Shown one piece after another: positions 55,920 through 64,000 of a stretch of DNA of 64,000 nt. Position 1 is the stretch's first letter. The number at the start of each line of letters is the position of its first letter. Location of the stretch: positions 15,404 to 79,403 of the forward strand of contig URWN01000002.1 in the NCBI GenBank assembly GCA_900551615.1. The letters run 5' to 3'. Source of the stretch: an uncultured Clostridium sp. GTDB taxonomy: Bacteria > Bacillota > Clostridia > TANB77 > CAG-508. A program made the translations under genes and the position numbers. The notes below the pieces were generated by a model. The model was not told the DNA's origin. It was given only the letters and a program-made list of their open reading frames with translations, and ran no database searches.

Positions 55920-57494
55920 ATGAAAACAAAGTACTTTAAATATATTTTTATTATATTCGCAATAGTAATAATGATATTTGCAGTTGTAAAAATAAAAAAA
56001 GAAGAACAAAAAAAAGAAAATATAACATATGAAACTAGACAAGATGAAGAGATAGAAGTAAAAGAATTAAAATTGGGAGTAGCATCATTTGATAGCATAA
56101 ACCCAATATTAAGCAAAAACAAAAATGTACAAGATGTTTCAAAAATAATATTTGAACCATTAATGACATTAACAAAAGACTATAAATTAGAAGCATGTTT
56201 AGCAAAAGAATGGGCAAAACAAAATGAAACAGTATATCTAATCAAATTAAGAGATGACAAAAAATGGTCTGATGGGCAAAAATTTACAGCAGACGATGTA
56301 AAATTTACAATAGACAGATTGAAAGATTCAGATACAATATATTCAGCAAATGTTGCACATGTAATAACTGTAGAAGTAGTGGATTCTGTAACTGTAAGAA
56401 TAACTTTAGACCAAGAAGTACCATTTTTTGAATATAATTTAACATTTCCAATATTATCAAGCAATTATTATAGCGATAAAGAGTTCTCAGCAGATATAGT
56501 ACCAGTAGGAACTGGAATGTATAAAGTAAGTGATGTTCAAGATACAACGTTAATTTTAAGTAAAAATGAATATTATCCTGATGCAGATAAATTAAAATTA
56601 GAAAAAATAACAATAACAACGTATTCAAGTGTAGGAGAACTATACAATTCATTTAAAACAGGAAGTGTAGATTTAGTAAGCACCCAAAATAGTAACCTAA
56701 AAGAATATATAGGAACAATAGGATATCAAGCAAAAGAGATGAAAGGAAGAGAACATGATTTTATAGCATTTAATACACAAAATGACATGTTATCTCAACT
56801 GAATGTCAGAAAAGCCATATGCTATTCAATAGACAAATCAAATATTGTTTCAAGTGTATACTCAGACAAATATTATACTTCAAGTTTTCCATTAGATTAT
56901 GGAACATGGATATATCAAGAACAAGATGCAAGTGCAGGATATAACTTAGAACAGGCAAAACAAATATTAGTAGATGATGGGTGGAATTATAAAAACAAAT
57001 ATTGGCAAAAAATAGTAAATTATAGAACAAAAAGAATTACACTAAATTTTGTTGTTAAAGCAAGTGACACAAATAAAGTAGCAGTTGCACAAAACATAAA
57101 AACACAATTAGAAAACCAAGGATTTAGAATAAATTTAATAAAAGCAAGTGATAGCCAATATCAAAGTTATTTAACAAATAAAAATTATGATATGATTTTA
57201 TGTAGTATAAATTTATCTGTTAGTCCAGATTTATCAACATTCTTTGGAAGTAACAACCTTGCAAATTATTCAAACGAAGAAGTTACAAATATAATGAATG
57301 AAGTAAAAAACTCAACAGATGACGAAAAATTAAAACAAGATTATAAAAGATTAGGAGAAATTTACAAAAGTGAAATGCCATATTTAAGTTTATATAATAA
57401 TAAATATACAGTTGCATATAGTACAGGACTAGCTGGAACTATAGAGCCAAACTGGTTTTATCAATTTTACAATATAAAAGATTGGCATAAATAA
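55920..57494 (+). CDS. Membrane-anchored solute-binding protein of the peptide/oligopeptide (family 5) type
   Basis: 524 residues. The N-terminal membrane helix (FKYIFIIFAIVIMIFAVVKI) has no lipobox cysteine. The family 5 fold follows: FEPLMTLTKDYKLEACLAKEW, LRDDKKWSDGQKFTADDVKFTIDR, PVGTGMYKV and LNVRKAICYSIDKSNIV. Such proteins bind peptides, nickel or similar ligands for ABC importers, but no permease or ATPase gene is near, so it may serve a distant transporter or act as a sensor. AAGGAAGGAAGG precedes the ATG. Possible Spo0A boxes lie 310 bases upstream. Confidence 0.85.
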   Translation: MKTKYFKYIFIIFAIVIMIFAVVKIKKEEQKKENITYETRQDEEIEVKELKLGVASFDSINPILSKNKNVQDVSKIIFEPLMTLTKDYKLEACLAKEWAKQNETVYLIKLRDDKKWSDGQKFTADDVKFTIDRLKDSDTIYSANVAHVITVEVVDSVTVRITLDQEVPFFEYNLTFPILSSNYYSDKEFSADIVPVGTGMYKVSDVQDTTLILSKNEYYPDADKLKLEKITITTYSSVGELYNSFKTGSVDLVSTQNSNLKEYIGTIGYQAKEMKGREHDFIAFNTQNDMLSQLNVRKAICYSIDKSNIVSSVYSDKYYTSSFPLDYGTWIYQEQDASAGYNLEQAKQILVDDGWNYKNKYWQKIVNYRTKRITLNFVVKASDTNKVAVAQNIKTQLENQGFRINLIKASDSQYQSYLTNKNYDMILCSINLSVSPDLSTFFGSNNLANYSNEEVTNIMNEVKNSTDDEKLKQDYKRLGEIYKSEMPYLSLYNNKYTVAYSTGLAGTIEPNWFYQFYNIKDWHK

Positions 57495-57512
57495 AAAAAT
57501 TTTAAAAATGTA

Positions 57513-57542
57513 TTGACAAAAACAAGTGTTTAGTGATATAAA
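57513..57542 (+). promoter_or_regulatory. recA promoter with possible LexA box
   Basis: TTGACA at 57513-57518 and TATAAA at 57537-57542, spacer 18. AAACAAGTGTTT at 57520-57531, between them, resembles the Bacillota SOS box (GAAC-N4-GTTC) with both outer bases changed. Confidence 0.45.
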
Positions 57543-57586
57543 GTAGATATCAAACAAAAGTTCAATATTTTAAGGAGGAAATAATA

Positions 57587-58648
57587 ATGTCAGAAAATAC
57601 AGAAAAGAAAAAAGCTCTAGAAGCAGCAATGAGTCAAATAGAAAAACAATTCGGAAAAGGTTCAGTAATGAAACTTGGAGAATTTAAAGCAATGGAAATA
57701 GAAGCAATTCCAACAGGAGCATTAAGCCTTGATATGGCTTTAGGTATAGGTGGAGTTCCTAGAGGAAGAATTATAGAAGTATTTGGACCTGAATCATCAG
57801 GAAAAACAACACTAGCACTACATGTTGTAGCAGAAGCACAAAAAATGGGAGGAGAAGCAGCATTTATAGATGCAGAACATGCATTAGACCCAGTATATGC
57901 AAAAAAATTAGGTGTAGATATAGATAATTTAATAGTATCACAACCAGATACAGGAGAACAAGCTCTTGAAATAACAGAAAGTTTAATAAGAAGTGGAGCA
58001 TTAGATGTAATAGTAGTAGACTCTGTTGCAGCATTAGTTCCAAAAGCAGAAATTGATGGAGACATGGGAGATTCTCATATGGGACTTCAAGCAAGATTAA
58101 TGTCACAAGCATTAAGAAAATTAGCTGGAGCTATTAATAAAACAAAAACAGTACTAATATTTATAAACCAATTAAGAGAAAAAATAGGAGTAATGTTTGG
58201 AAATCCAGAAACAACAACAGGTGGTAGAGCATTAAAATTCTATGCGTCAGTAAGACTTGATATAAGAAAAATAGAAAATATCAAACAAGATGGTGAAGTT
58301 AAAGGAAACAGAGTTAGAGTAAAAGTTATAAAAAACAAAGTTGCACCACCATTTAGAGAAGCTGAATTTGACATAGTTTACGGAGAAGGAATTTCTAAAG
58401 CTGGAAATATACTAGATATGGCCGTAAATATGGACATTATAGAAAAGAGTGGTTCATGGTTTAGTTATGATGGAAATAGAATTGGACAAGGTAGAGAAAA
58501 TGTTAAAAAATACTTAAAAGAAAATCCAGAAATTTTAGCTGACGTTGAACAAAAAGTCAGGGCTAATTTTGCAAAAGCCTTCCAAGATAGTTTAGGAGAA
58601 GAATTACCAGAAGTTGACGAAGATGGAGAATTTGAAGACGAAGAGTAA
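57587..58648 (+). CDS. recA: Recombinase RecA
   Basis: 353 residues, full length. The Walker A motif GPESSGKTT is at 67-75. [22 protein letters not shown] and the loop 2 region [15 protein letters not shown] are intact, and the tail is acidic ([12 protein letters not shown]). It forms filaments on single-stranded DNA for strand exchange and triggers LexA cleavage. AAGGAGG precedes the ATG. A terminator follows; a coiled-coil gene and recX lie downstream. Confidence 0.97.
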   Translation: MSENTEKKKALEAAMSQIEKQFGKGSVMKLGEFKAMEIEAIPTGALSLDMALGIGGVPRGRIIEVFGPESSGKTTLALHVVAEAQKMGGEAAFIDAEHALDPVYAKKLGVDIDNLIVSQPDTGEQALEITESLIRSGALDVIVVDSVAALVPKAEIDGDMGDSHMGLQARLMSQALRKLAGAINKTKTVLIFINQLREKIGVMFGNPETTTGGRALKFYASVRLDIRKIENIKQDGEVKGNRVRVKVIKNKVAPPFREAEFDIVYGEGISKAGNILDMAVNMDIIEKSGSWFSYDGNRIGQGRENVKKYLKENPEILADVEQKVRANFAKAFQDSLGEELPEVDEDGEFEDEE

Positions 58649-58724
58649 AATGACCTAAAAATTAATTACAAATAATGCAGAATTACTTGAAAAGCATAGA
58701 AATTTATGTTAAAATACAAACATA

Positions 58725-58760
58725 ATTTATCTATGCTTTTTGTATAGATAAATGTTTTTT
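58725..58760 (+). terminator. Terminator after recA
   Basis: ATTTATCTAT and ATAGATAAAT around a 9-base loop, followed by GTTTTTT. Confidence 0.7.
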
Positions 58761-58879
58761 CTAAATAATATTTTTTCAAGAGTAATTTGTATCATTATAA
58801 ATTTTATTCAAATAGATATTAAAAAATATGTAAAAATATAAATAATTCTTAAAATATTCTATAGGAGGAGGGATGTAAT

Positions 58880-59458
58880 ATGGAAAACAATGAACTTTAT
58901 GATATATTAAAAGAGAACTTTTCTGAAATAAATAAAAATTTTTCTGAAATAAATAAAAACTTTCAAAAAATAGATGAGAAATTTGAAAAAATAGATGAAA
59001 AATTCAATAAAATGGACAAAAGATTTGATAAAATGGATGAAAGATTTGATAAAATGGATGAAAGACTCGACAAAATGGATGAAAGATTTGATAAAATGGA
59101 TGAAAGACTCGACAAAATGGATAAAAGATTCAATAAAGTGGATCAAAGACTCAATAAAATGGACAAAAAATTTGATGAAATTGATAAAAGATTTGATAAA
59201 GTAGATAAAAAATTCATAGATTTTAATGATAAAATGAATGAAGGATTTAGTAGAATGGACAAAGGATTTGCAGAAGTAAATAACAAATTAGATATATTAA
59301 CAAACTCCAATATGGCACAAATTCTTATGTCTCAAAATCAAAGCACAAAAGAAATGAACGAAAAATTAGATAAATACATAACTCAAAATGAGATTGAACA
59401 CAAAAAATTTGATTATGAAATAGCAGAAACAAAAATGAAACTAAAATTTGCTAGATAA
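58880..59458 (+). CDS. Heptad-repeat coiled-coil protein
   Basis: 192 residues, no signal or membrane helix. Residues 15-120 are an almost perfect run of 7-residue units of the form D-K-M-D-E-R-F/L, a long parallel coiled coil whose 21-base DNA repeats are nearly identical. The last 60 residues are less regular (NKLDILTNSNMAQILMSQNQ, KFDYEIAETKMKLKFAR). The function is unknown. It sits between recA and recX with GGAGGAGG before the ATG. Repeat number may vary between strains. Confidence 0.72.
   Translation: MENNELYDILKENFSEINKNFSEINKNFQKIDEKFEKIDEKFNKMDKRFDKMDERFDKMDERLDKMDERFDKMDERLDKMDKRFNKVDQRLNKMDKKFDEIDKRFDKVDKKFIDFNDKMNEGFSRMDKGFAEVNNKLDILTNSNMAQILMSQNQSTKEMNEKLDKYITQNEIEHKKFDYEIAETKMKLKFAR
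58980..59210 (+). repeat. 21-bp tandem repeats within the coiled-coil gene
   Basis: About ten units like AAAATGGATGAAAGATTTGA, each coding for one heptad. Confidence 0.75.
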
Positions 59459-59511
59459 AAATATTATTAATAAAAACATAGATAAATTATATAAAAGATA
59501 GGAAGTAATAA

Positions 59512-59958
59512 ATGTATACAATAGAAGAATTTGATAAAGGAAAAACCAAAATATTAAAATATATACTTTACAAAAAAAGAAGTGAAAATGAAGTTAGAAG
59601 AAAATTTGAAAAAGAACTAGATGAAAACATGTTAGAAGATATAATAGAATATCTAAAAGAAGCAAAATACATAGATGACACTGAATATATAAGAAAGACA
59701 GTAAATAACTTCATAATTTTAAAAAATTTATCAATAAAAGAATTAAAATATAAACTACTAGCAAAAGGTTTAAACAAAAATGATATTGAAGATTATATAT
59801 ATGAAAACAAAGAAGAATTAGAAGAATATGAAATAAAATCAATATCAAATATATTTTATAAAAAATCAGCATCAATGGAACAAGATGAAATAAAACAGTA
59901 TTTGTTAAAAAAAGGATATAAATCAGAAAATATAAATAAAGCAATTGAAGAACAATAA
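59512..59958 (+). CDS. recX: Regulatory protein RecX
   Basis: 148 residues. The three-helix repeats of RecX are readable: ILYKKRSENEVRRKFEKE, YLKEAKYIDDTEYIRKTVNNF, LSIKELKYKLLAKGLNKNDIEDYI and KQYLLKKGYKSENINKAIE. It binds RecA filaments and modulates them. AGGAAG precedes the ATG. It lies near recA, as usual, but is separated by the coiled-coil gene. Confidence 0.86.
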   Translation: MYTIEEFDKGKTKILKYILYKKRSENEVRRKFEKELDENMLEDIIEYLKEAKYIDDTEYIRKTVNNFIILKNLSIKELKYKLLAKGLNKNDIEDYIYENKEELEEYEIKSISNIFYKKSASMEQDEIKQYLLKKGYKSENINKAIEEQ

Positions 59959-60020
59959 AATATTAAATGAACCTTTTATTTATACTTAAAAATTCAATTA
60001 TAAAAAACAAGGAGAAAACA

Positions 60021-60782
60021 ATGTCAATATTAACACTAGAAACTAAAAAATATTCAATAAAAATAGACAATTTTGAAGGACCATTAGACTTATTATGTTA
60101 TTTAATAGACAAAAATAAAATGAATATTTATGATGTAAATTTAACAGAAATAACAAACCAATATATAGAATATTTAAATGCAATGGAAGAAATGAATTTA
60201 GAGATTGCAAGTGAATTTATAGTTATGGCATCAACATTATTATATTTAAAATCAAAAAACTTATTGCCAAAACAAGAAGAGGAAGAAGAGGAAATAACAG
60301 AAGAAGAACTTATAAGAAGAATTATTGAGTATAAAAAGTTTAAAGAAATGAGCAAAGTATTTAGAGAAAATTATGTAATATTTTCAAATAGATTTTATAA
60401 AGGACAAGAAGAAATAAAACTTCCAAAACAAAAATTAGAAAAAGACTATGGACCAGAGAAAATACCTGATATTTATAAATCATTGGTTGAAAGAAATAGT
60501 GTTAAAATAAATCAAAATGCAAAAAATATTGAAAAAATAGCATTAGTAGATAAGTATACTGTTGCTGACAAAGTAAAAGAAATGTATAAAATACTTACAA
60601 AACAAAAGAAATTTGTATTTAACAAATTATTTTCAATTAAAAAACGTGAAAAACAAGAAGTTGTAACAGCATTTAGTGGATTACTTGAATTATCTAGAAG
60701 AAGTAAAGTTGAAACAAGCCAAGAAGAAATTTTTGGAGATATTACAGTTGAAGAAAAGAAAAAAAGAGAAGACGCGTCTTAA
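60021..60782 (+). CDS. scpA: Segregation and condensation protein ScpA
   Basis: 253 residues from the ATG at 60021 with AAGGAG upstream; the frame open from 59967 has no such site. The N-terminal kleisin signature IDNFEGPLDLLCYLIDKNKMNIYDV is followed by EIASEFIVMASTLLYLKSKNLLP and a C-terminal winged-helix (TAFSGLLELSRRSKV). ScpA links Smc heads in condensin. scpB, which usually follows, is not present; the next gene is the DUF2953 protein. Confidence 0.93.
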   Translation: MSILTLETKKYSIKIDNFEGPLDLLCYLIDKNKMNIYDVNLTEITNQYIEYLNAMEEMNLEIASEFIVMASTLLYLKSKNLLPKQEEEEEEITEEELIRRIIEYKKFKEMSKVFRENYVIFSNRFYKGQEEIKLPKQKLEKDYGPEKIPDIYKSLVERNSVKINQNAKNIEKIALVDKYTVADKVKEMYKILTKQKKFVFNKLFSIKKREKQEVVTAFSGLLELSRRSKVETSQEEIFGDITVEEKKKREDAS

Positions 60783-60879
60783 ATAGAAGATATATTAAAT
60801 TTAAAAAATATAAATAAAAAAGTTTAAATAAATAAAAAAAGGAAAAACTAATAATATTACTTAAAAAGAGGGTGATATA

Positions 60880-61512
60880 TTGGTTTTTCTTTTTATATTT
60901 TTAATAATAATAGCAATAATAATAACAATGAAAATAAAAATAGAAATACAAAACTTAAAATTCACAACAAACGAAAAGCCTCATCTAAACAGAAAATATC
61001 AAATAAAAATAAAAATATACGCATTTGGAATTTTACCAATTATAAATATAAAACTAAACAATAAAAAAATACAACAAATATTAAACAACAATAAAATAAA
61101 AGAAAAAATTAAAGAACAAGAAACAAAAATAATAGAAAACAAAGCAAATATAGACAAAGAATTAATAACATCATTAAAAAATATTCAAACAGAAATAAAA
61201 GAAATAAACTTGAAAATATTAATAGGGACAGAAAATGCATCATTAACAGCATTTATAATACCAGCTATAAGTACATTTATAGCAATGTTTTTAAGTAAAC
61301 AAATAAGACAATATAATGAAAAGCAAGTGTTTTGTGTGGCGCCTGCTTATATGGATAAAAATTTAATAAATGTAGAGTTTTCAGGTATATTTCAAATAAA
61401 AATGATACATATTATAAATACAATATGTATCGTAAATAAGAAAAGGAAAGGTGATAAAAATGAGCGAACATCCAATAGAAGGGCTTATGACTACGGCTAT
61501 GAACAGTATTAA
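60880..61512 (+). CDS. DUF2953 family membrane protein
   Basis: 210 residues from TTG at 60880 behind AAGAGGG. An N-terminal membrane helix (FLFIFLIIIAIIITM) precedes beta strands and charged helices. The middle ILIGTENASLTAFIIPAISTFIAM and the following VAPAYMDKNLINVEFSGIFQIKM fit the DUF2953 family (B. subtilis YtfI), which stands before ytfJ/gerW in spore formers. Its 3' end overlaps the next gene by about 50 bases. Confidence 0.75.
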   Translation: MVFLFIFLIIIAIIITMKIKIEIQNLKFTTNEKPHLNRKYQIKIKIYAFGILPIINIKLNNKKIQQILNNNKIKEKIKEQETKIIENKANIDKELITSLKNIQTEIKEINLKILIGTENASLTAFIIPAISTFIAMFLSKQIRQYNEKQVFCVAPAYMDKNLINVEFSGIFQIKMIHIINTICIVNKKRKGDKNERTSNRRAYDYGYEQY

Positions 61513-62014
61513 AGACATGATTGATGTTAACACAATAATTGGAGAACCTATAGAAACATCAAATAATATAGTTATAATACCAATATCTAAAGTATCTTTT
61601 GGCTTTGCAGCAGGAGGAAGTGAATTTAAAGGAGAAACAATTGATGAATACAAAAAAGTTGAAAAGGAAGAACAAATACAATATAGATTACCATTTGGTG
61701 GTGGTTCAGGAGCAGGTGTTACAATAAATCCAGTAGCATTTTTAGTAATTCAATCAAATAATATAAAACTAATGCCAGTAAGCCATTCATCAAGTTTAGA
61801 TAGATTATTAGATTATGTTCCAGATTTAATGGAAAAAACCAATAATATGATGAATAGAATTGTTAGTAATAAAAAAGAAGAAACAGAAAAGATTTTAAAA
61901 GAAATACAAAAAAGAAATAGCAAAGATATTAATAAAGTTGAAAATGAAGTAAAAGATATAAAAAAAGAAGTTGATAGCAAAAAAATGGAAGAAGAAAACA
62001 ACCAAGATGATTAG
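61460..62014 (+). CDS. ytfJ: GerW/YtfJ family spore protein
   Basis: 184 residues. The conserved core NTIIGEPIETSNNIVIIPISKVSFGFAAGGSEF and the glycine-rich PFGGGSGAGVTINPVAFLVI are characteristic. It is made in the forespore under SigF-type control and in B. subtilis affects lysozyme sensitivity and germination. The C-terminal 50 residues are a charged coiled coil. The start at 61460 has AGGAAAGGTG upstream. Confidence 0.92.
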   Translation: MSEHPIEGLMTTAMNSIKDMIDVNTIIGEPIETSNNIVIIPISKVSFGFAAGGSEFKGETIDEYKKVEKEEQIQYRLPFGGGSGAGVTINPVAFLVIQSNNIKLMPVSHSSSLDRLLDYVPDLMEKTNNMMNRIVSNKKEETEKILKEIQKRNSKDINKVENEVKDIKKEVDSKKMEEENNQDD

Positions 62015-62045
62015 AAAAAATATAAATTTAAAAGCTACATTTTAC

Positions 62046-62083
62046 CCTGAATAGTGTTTAAACATTATTCAGGATATTTTTTT
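62046..62083 (+). terminator. Terminator after ytfJ
   Basis: CCTGAATA and TATTCAGG around an inner TGTTTAAACA palindrome, followed by ATATTTTTTT. Confidence 0.7.
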
Positions 62084-62112
62084 GTCGAAAACTTCTATAA
62101 AATCGACAAAAC
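62081..62112. promoter_or_regulatory. Pair of Spo0A boxes upstream of the spoIIA operon
   Basis: TTTGTCGAAA at 62081-62090 and its inverse, TCGACAAA, at 62103-62110 match the 0A box (TTTGTCGAA). They lie about 40-70 bases before TATAAT at 62152 and 145-175 bases before spoIIAA. Spo0A activation of spoIIA is established in B. subtilis. Confidence 0.7.
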
Positions 62113-62254
62113 TTCTATTATTTTGCTATTGGAAAAATTTGGAAAAAGTTTTATAATACATAATAGAAACTCAAGAAAAATAAAAAGTAAGTGGACAAGA
62201 TTAAATCAAAAAAATTTTTAATGTTCACAACTTTAGGGAGGAACGTGATAAAAC

Positions 62255-62566
62255 ATGGAATCAAAATTCTATGAAGAAAAAAAGCTATTAGTTTTTAAAA
62301 TTACGGATGAAATTGATGATTGCAGTGTACAAAAGATAAGGAGGAAAGCAGATTATGAAATTGAAAGATATATGCCTAGAAAAGTTGTATTTGATTTTGA
62401 TAGTGTTACTTTCATGGATAGTGCAGGAATAGGACTAATAATAGGTAGATACAAATTTGCCAATATGTTAGGAGGGAAATTAGAAGTAGCAAACTTAACA
62501 CAAAACGTAAAAAAAATATTTGAAATGAGTGGAATTTTAAAATTAATTCCAGTCACAGAATTATAA
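62255..62566 (+). CDS. spoIIAA: Anti-sigma F factor antagonist SpoIIAA
   Basis: 103 residues, STAS fold. The phosphorylated serine lies in [15 protein letters not shown]. In its unphosphorylated form it binds SpoIIAB and frees SigF in the forespore. First gene of the operon, behind TAGGGAGGAACG. spoIIAB follows after 11 bases. Confidence 0.95.
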   Translation: MESKFYEEKKLLVFKITDEIDDCSVQKIRRKADYEIERYMPRKVVFDFDSVTFMDSAGIGLIIGRYKFANMLGGKLEVANLTQNVKKIFEMSGILKLIPVTEL

Positions 62567-62577
62567 GGGGGAAAATC

Positions 62578-63057
62578 ATGAAAGAACAATTTGAAAATGA
62601 AATGAAATTAGAATTTCTAAATAAAGGAGCAAATGAAGCATTTGCAAGAATAACAGTTGCAGCATTTGCATCACAATTAGACCCAACAATAGAAGAATTA
62701 GCAGACATAAAAACAGCAGTTTCAGAAGCAGTTACAAATTGCATAATTCATGCATATGAAAATAGACAAGGAATAATAAAAATAAATGCACAACTAAAAG
62801 AAAACGAAATAATAATACAAATATCAGACAATGGAAAAGGAATAGAAAATGTAGATGTAGCAAAAGAGCCATTATATACAACAAAGCCAAATCTAGAAAG
62901 ATCAGGAATGGGATTTACAATAATGGAAAGCTTTATGGACACAATGAAAGTCGAGTCAATAGTTGGGCTTGGAACAAAAGTTACTTTAACAAAAACAATA
63001 AAGAAAAACGAAGAAGAAATTGACGAAAGTCAGTTAACATCTATAACAAAAGAATAA
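62578..63057 (+). CDS. spoIIAB: Anti-sigma F factor / kinase SpoIIAB
   Basis: 159 residues, GHKL ATPase. The N box is [13 protein letters not shown], the G1 box [11 protein letters not shown] and the G2 region [15 protein letters not shown]. It holds SigF inactive and phosphorylates SpoIIAA. The ribosome site GGGGG is 8 bases before the ATG. sigF follows after 17 bases. Confidence 0.96.
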   Translation: MKEQFENEMKLEFLNKGANEAFARITVAAFASQLDPTIEELADIKTAVSEAVTNCIIHAYENRQGIIKINAQLKENEIIIQISDNGKGIENVDVAKEPLYTTKPNLERSGMGFTIMESFMDTMKVESIVGLGTKVTLTKTIKKNEEEIDESQLTSITKE

Positions 63058-63074
63058 TAGGGGTAAGTATACAT

Positions 63075-63806
63075 ATGTATGAAAATAATATAAATTCAAT
63101 AAAAAGAGCCCAAGACGGAGACAAATTTGAGATGGACAGACTTATTAGAGAAAATAATGGGCTTATTTGGAGCATAGTAAAAAGATTTATGAACAGAGGA
63201 TATGAAGTAGAAGATTTATATCAAATTGGATGTATGGGATTTATAAAATCAATAAAAAGATTTGATACAAATTTTGAAGTAAAACTATCAACATACTCAG
63301 TACCATACATATTAGGAGAAATAAAAAGATTTATAAGAGATGACGGACCAATTAAAGTAAGCAGAAGCATAAAAGAATTAAATGTAAAAATAAATGAACT
63401 TAAAAGACATTATTTATTAAACACTGGTAAAGAAATTACAATAGAGCAAATTTGCAAAGAATTAAAAGTACAAAAAGAAGATGTTATAATCGCTATGGAA
63501 TCAACAAATGCAGTAGAATCTATGGATGCAGCAGCAAATGCTGAAAATAAAGATGGAAAACAAATGACAGTTTTTGAAAAAATATCAACTGGAAAAAGTG
63601 AAGAAGAAATAATTACAAACAAAATGGTTATAAATCAATTAATCAGTGAATTAAAAGATAGAGATAAAGAGATAATATTGTTAAGATTTTTTAAAGAAAA
63701 AACTCAAACAGAAGTTGCAAAAATACTTGGAATTAGCCAGGTACAAGTTTCTAGAATAGAAAGAAAAATTTTAAATGAAATGAAAACAAAATTGACTTCT
63801 GCATAA
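63075..63806 (+). CDS. sigF: Forespore sigma factor SigF
   Basis: 243 residues. Region 2 holds RENNGLIWSIVKRFMNRGYEVEDLYQIGCMGFIKSIKRFD, with TYSVPYILGEIKRFIRDDG typical of sporulation sigmas. Region 4 has the HTH QTEVAKILGISQVQVSRIE. It directs early forespore genes such as gerW/ytfJ. Operon partner of spoIIAA and spoIIAB. The ATG at 63075 lies about 12 bases after TAGGGG. Confidence 0.95.
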   Translation: MYENNINSIKRAQDGDKFEMDRLIRENNGLIWSIVKRFMNRGYEVEDLYQIGCMGFIKSIKRFDTNFEVKLSTYSVPYILGEIKRFIRDDGPIKVSRSIKELNVKINELKRHYLLNTGKEITIEQICKELKVQKEDVIIAMESTNAVESMDAAANAENKDGKQMTVFEKISTGKSEEEIITNKMVINQLISELKDRDKEIILLRFFKEKTQTEVAKILGISQVQVSRIERKILNEMKTKLTSA

Positions 63807-63891
63807 AAATGGTTACAATTCACTAAGAATAATATATGTGATGTGTGAGCATATAGTTTTCATATTTTTCTAGGTTTCCCTACATAAGATA

Positions 63892-63963
63892 ACAAATTCT
63901 AACGTAAATTCTTTAACAAACCCTGGTTACAGGAACCTTTAAAGTATTTACTTAAGAATTTGT
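63892..63963. repeat. Long interrupted palindrome after sigF
   Basis: Stem blocks ACAAATTCT, GTAAAT and CTTTAA pair exactly with TTAAAG, ATTTAC and AGAATTTGT; symmetric mismatches of 1 and 3 bases separate them. The 22-base loop holds CCTGGTTACAGG. No U tract. It may be a transposon-like end, a regulatory hairpin or the leader of the next gene beyond the window. Confidence 0.5.
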
Positions 63964-64000
63964 AAAACTATTTCGGTCACATTCGAAAATATATTCAAAC

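Noticed and set aside
58907..59204. Minus-strand Phe/Ile/His repeat frame and second plus-strand frame in the heptad gene
   Set aside because: Produced by the 21-bp repeats in alternative frames; no ribosome site.

Overview
The window is very AT-rich and uses TGA as a stop. It reads as the chromosome of an anaerobic, endospore-forming member of the Bacillota (Clostridia-type, perhaps an uncultured gut lineage). The grounds are a complete spoIIA operon (spoIIAA-spoIIAB-sigF) behind Spo0A boxes, a GerW/YtfJ spore protein, anaerobic ribonucleotide reductase NrdD/NrdG, a SufS/SufU sulfur system, a MurT-GatD cell-wall amidation enzyme, and a sortase with an LPxTG-like substrate. The species cannot be named from sequence alone.

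Layout. 1-6.4 kb: end of the suf operon (sufS, sufU), a small type I toxin-antitoxin-like module, mnmA, tcdA, and a MATE transporter fused to a cytidylate-kinase-like domain behind a structured leader. 6.4-17.1 kb: accessory region with an HD-domain protein, an odd tRNA-Gly, a large serine recombinase, an oriT-like palindrome cluster and a MobV relaxase (an integrative mobilizable element). It is followed by likely cargo: an unknown protein of foreign composition, a KilA-N protein, a 541-residue protein that I read as a dead family II pyrophosphatase (DHH-DHHA2) fused to a HEPN ribonuclease domain, and a LOG-family protein. 17.1-31 kb: RluA pseudouridine synthase, a first XRE/pseudopilin pair, a short alanyl-tRNA synthetase, HIT protein, sortase, a frameshifted recJ, relA/spoT, an MBL hydrolase and hisS. 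31-39 kb: Crp/Fnr regulator divergent from nrdDG with two matching operators, fused MurT-GatD, and a second XRE/pseudopilin pair. 39-50.3 kb: metG, polysaccharide deacetylase, a large unknown protein, tRNA-Leu, two more type I toxin-antitoxin-like modules, and a fructose PTS cluster (fruK-fruA-ptsH-ptsI). 50.3-64 kb: feoB, two secreted proteins, an orphan solute-binding protein, recA, a heptad-repeat coiled-coil protein, recX, scpA, a DUF2953 protein, gerW/ytfJ and the spoIIA operon.

How parts work together: SufS/SufU supply sulfur for Fe-S clusters and, with MnmA, tRNA thiolation. FruA/FruK/HPr/EI form a near-complete phosphotransfer route for fructose. The Crp/Fnr regulator probably controls nrdDG through a GTTGYAWWTGCAAC site placed near -41 of the nrdD promoter. 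SpoIIAA, SpoIIAB and SigF form the forespore sigma switch. Dispersed palindromes with a GGGACGGTTCC/GGGACGTTCC-like core recur between genes.

The most interesting items are the pseudo-pyrophosphatase-HEPN protein in the mobile region, the three small convergent peptide/antisense-RNA modules, the MATE-kinase and MurT-GatD fusions, the two XRE/pseudopilin pairs with palindromic operators, and the A8-tract frameshift in recJ. All calls come from reading the sequence by eye, with no database search.
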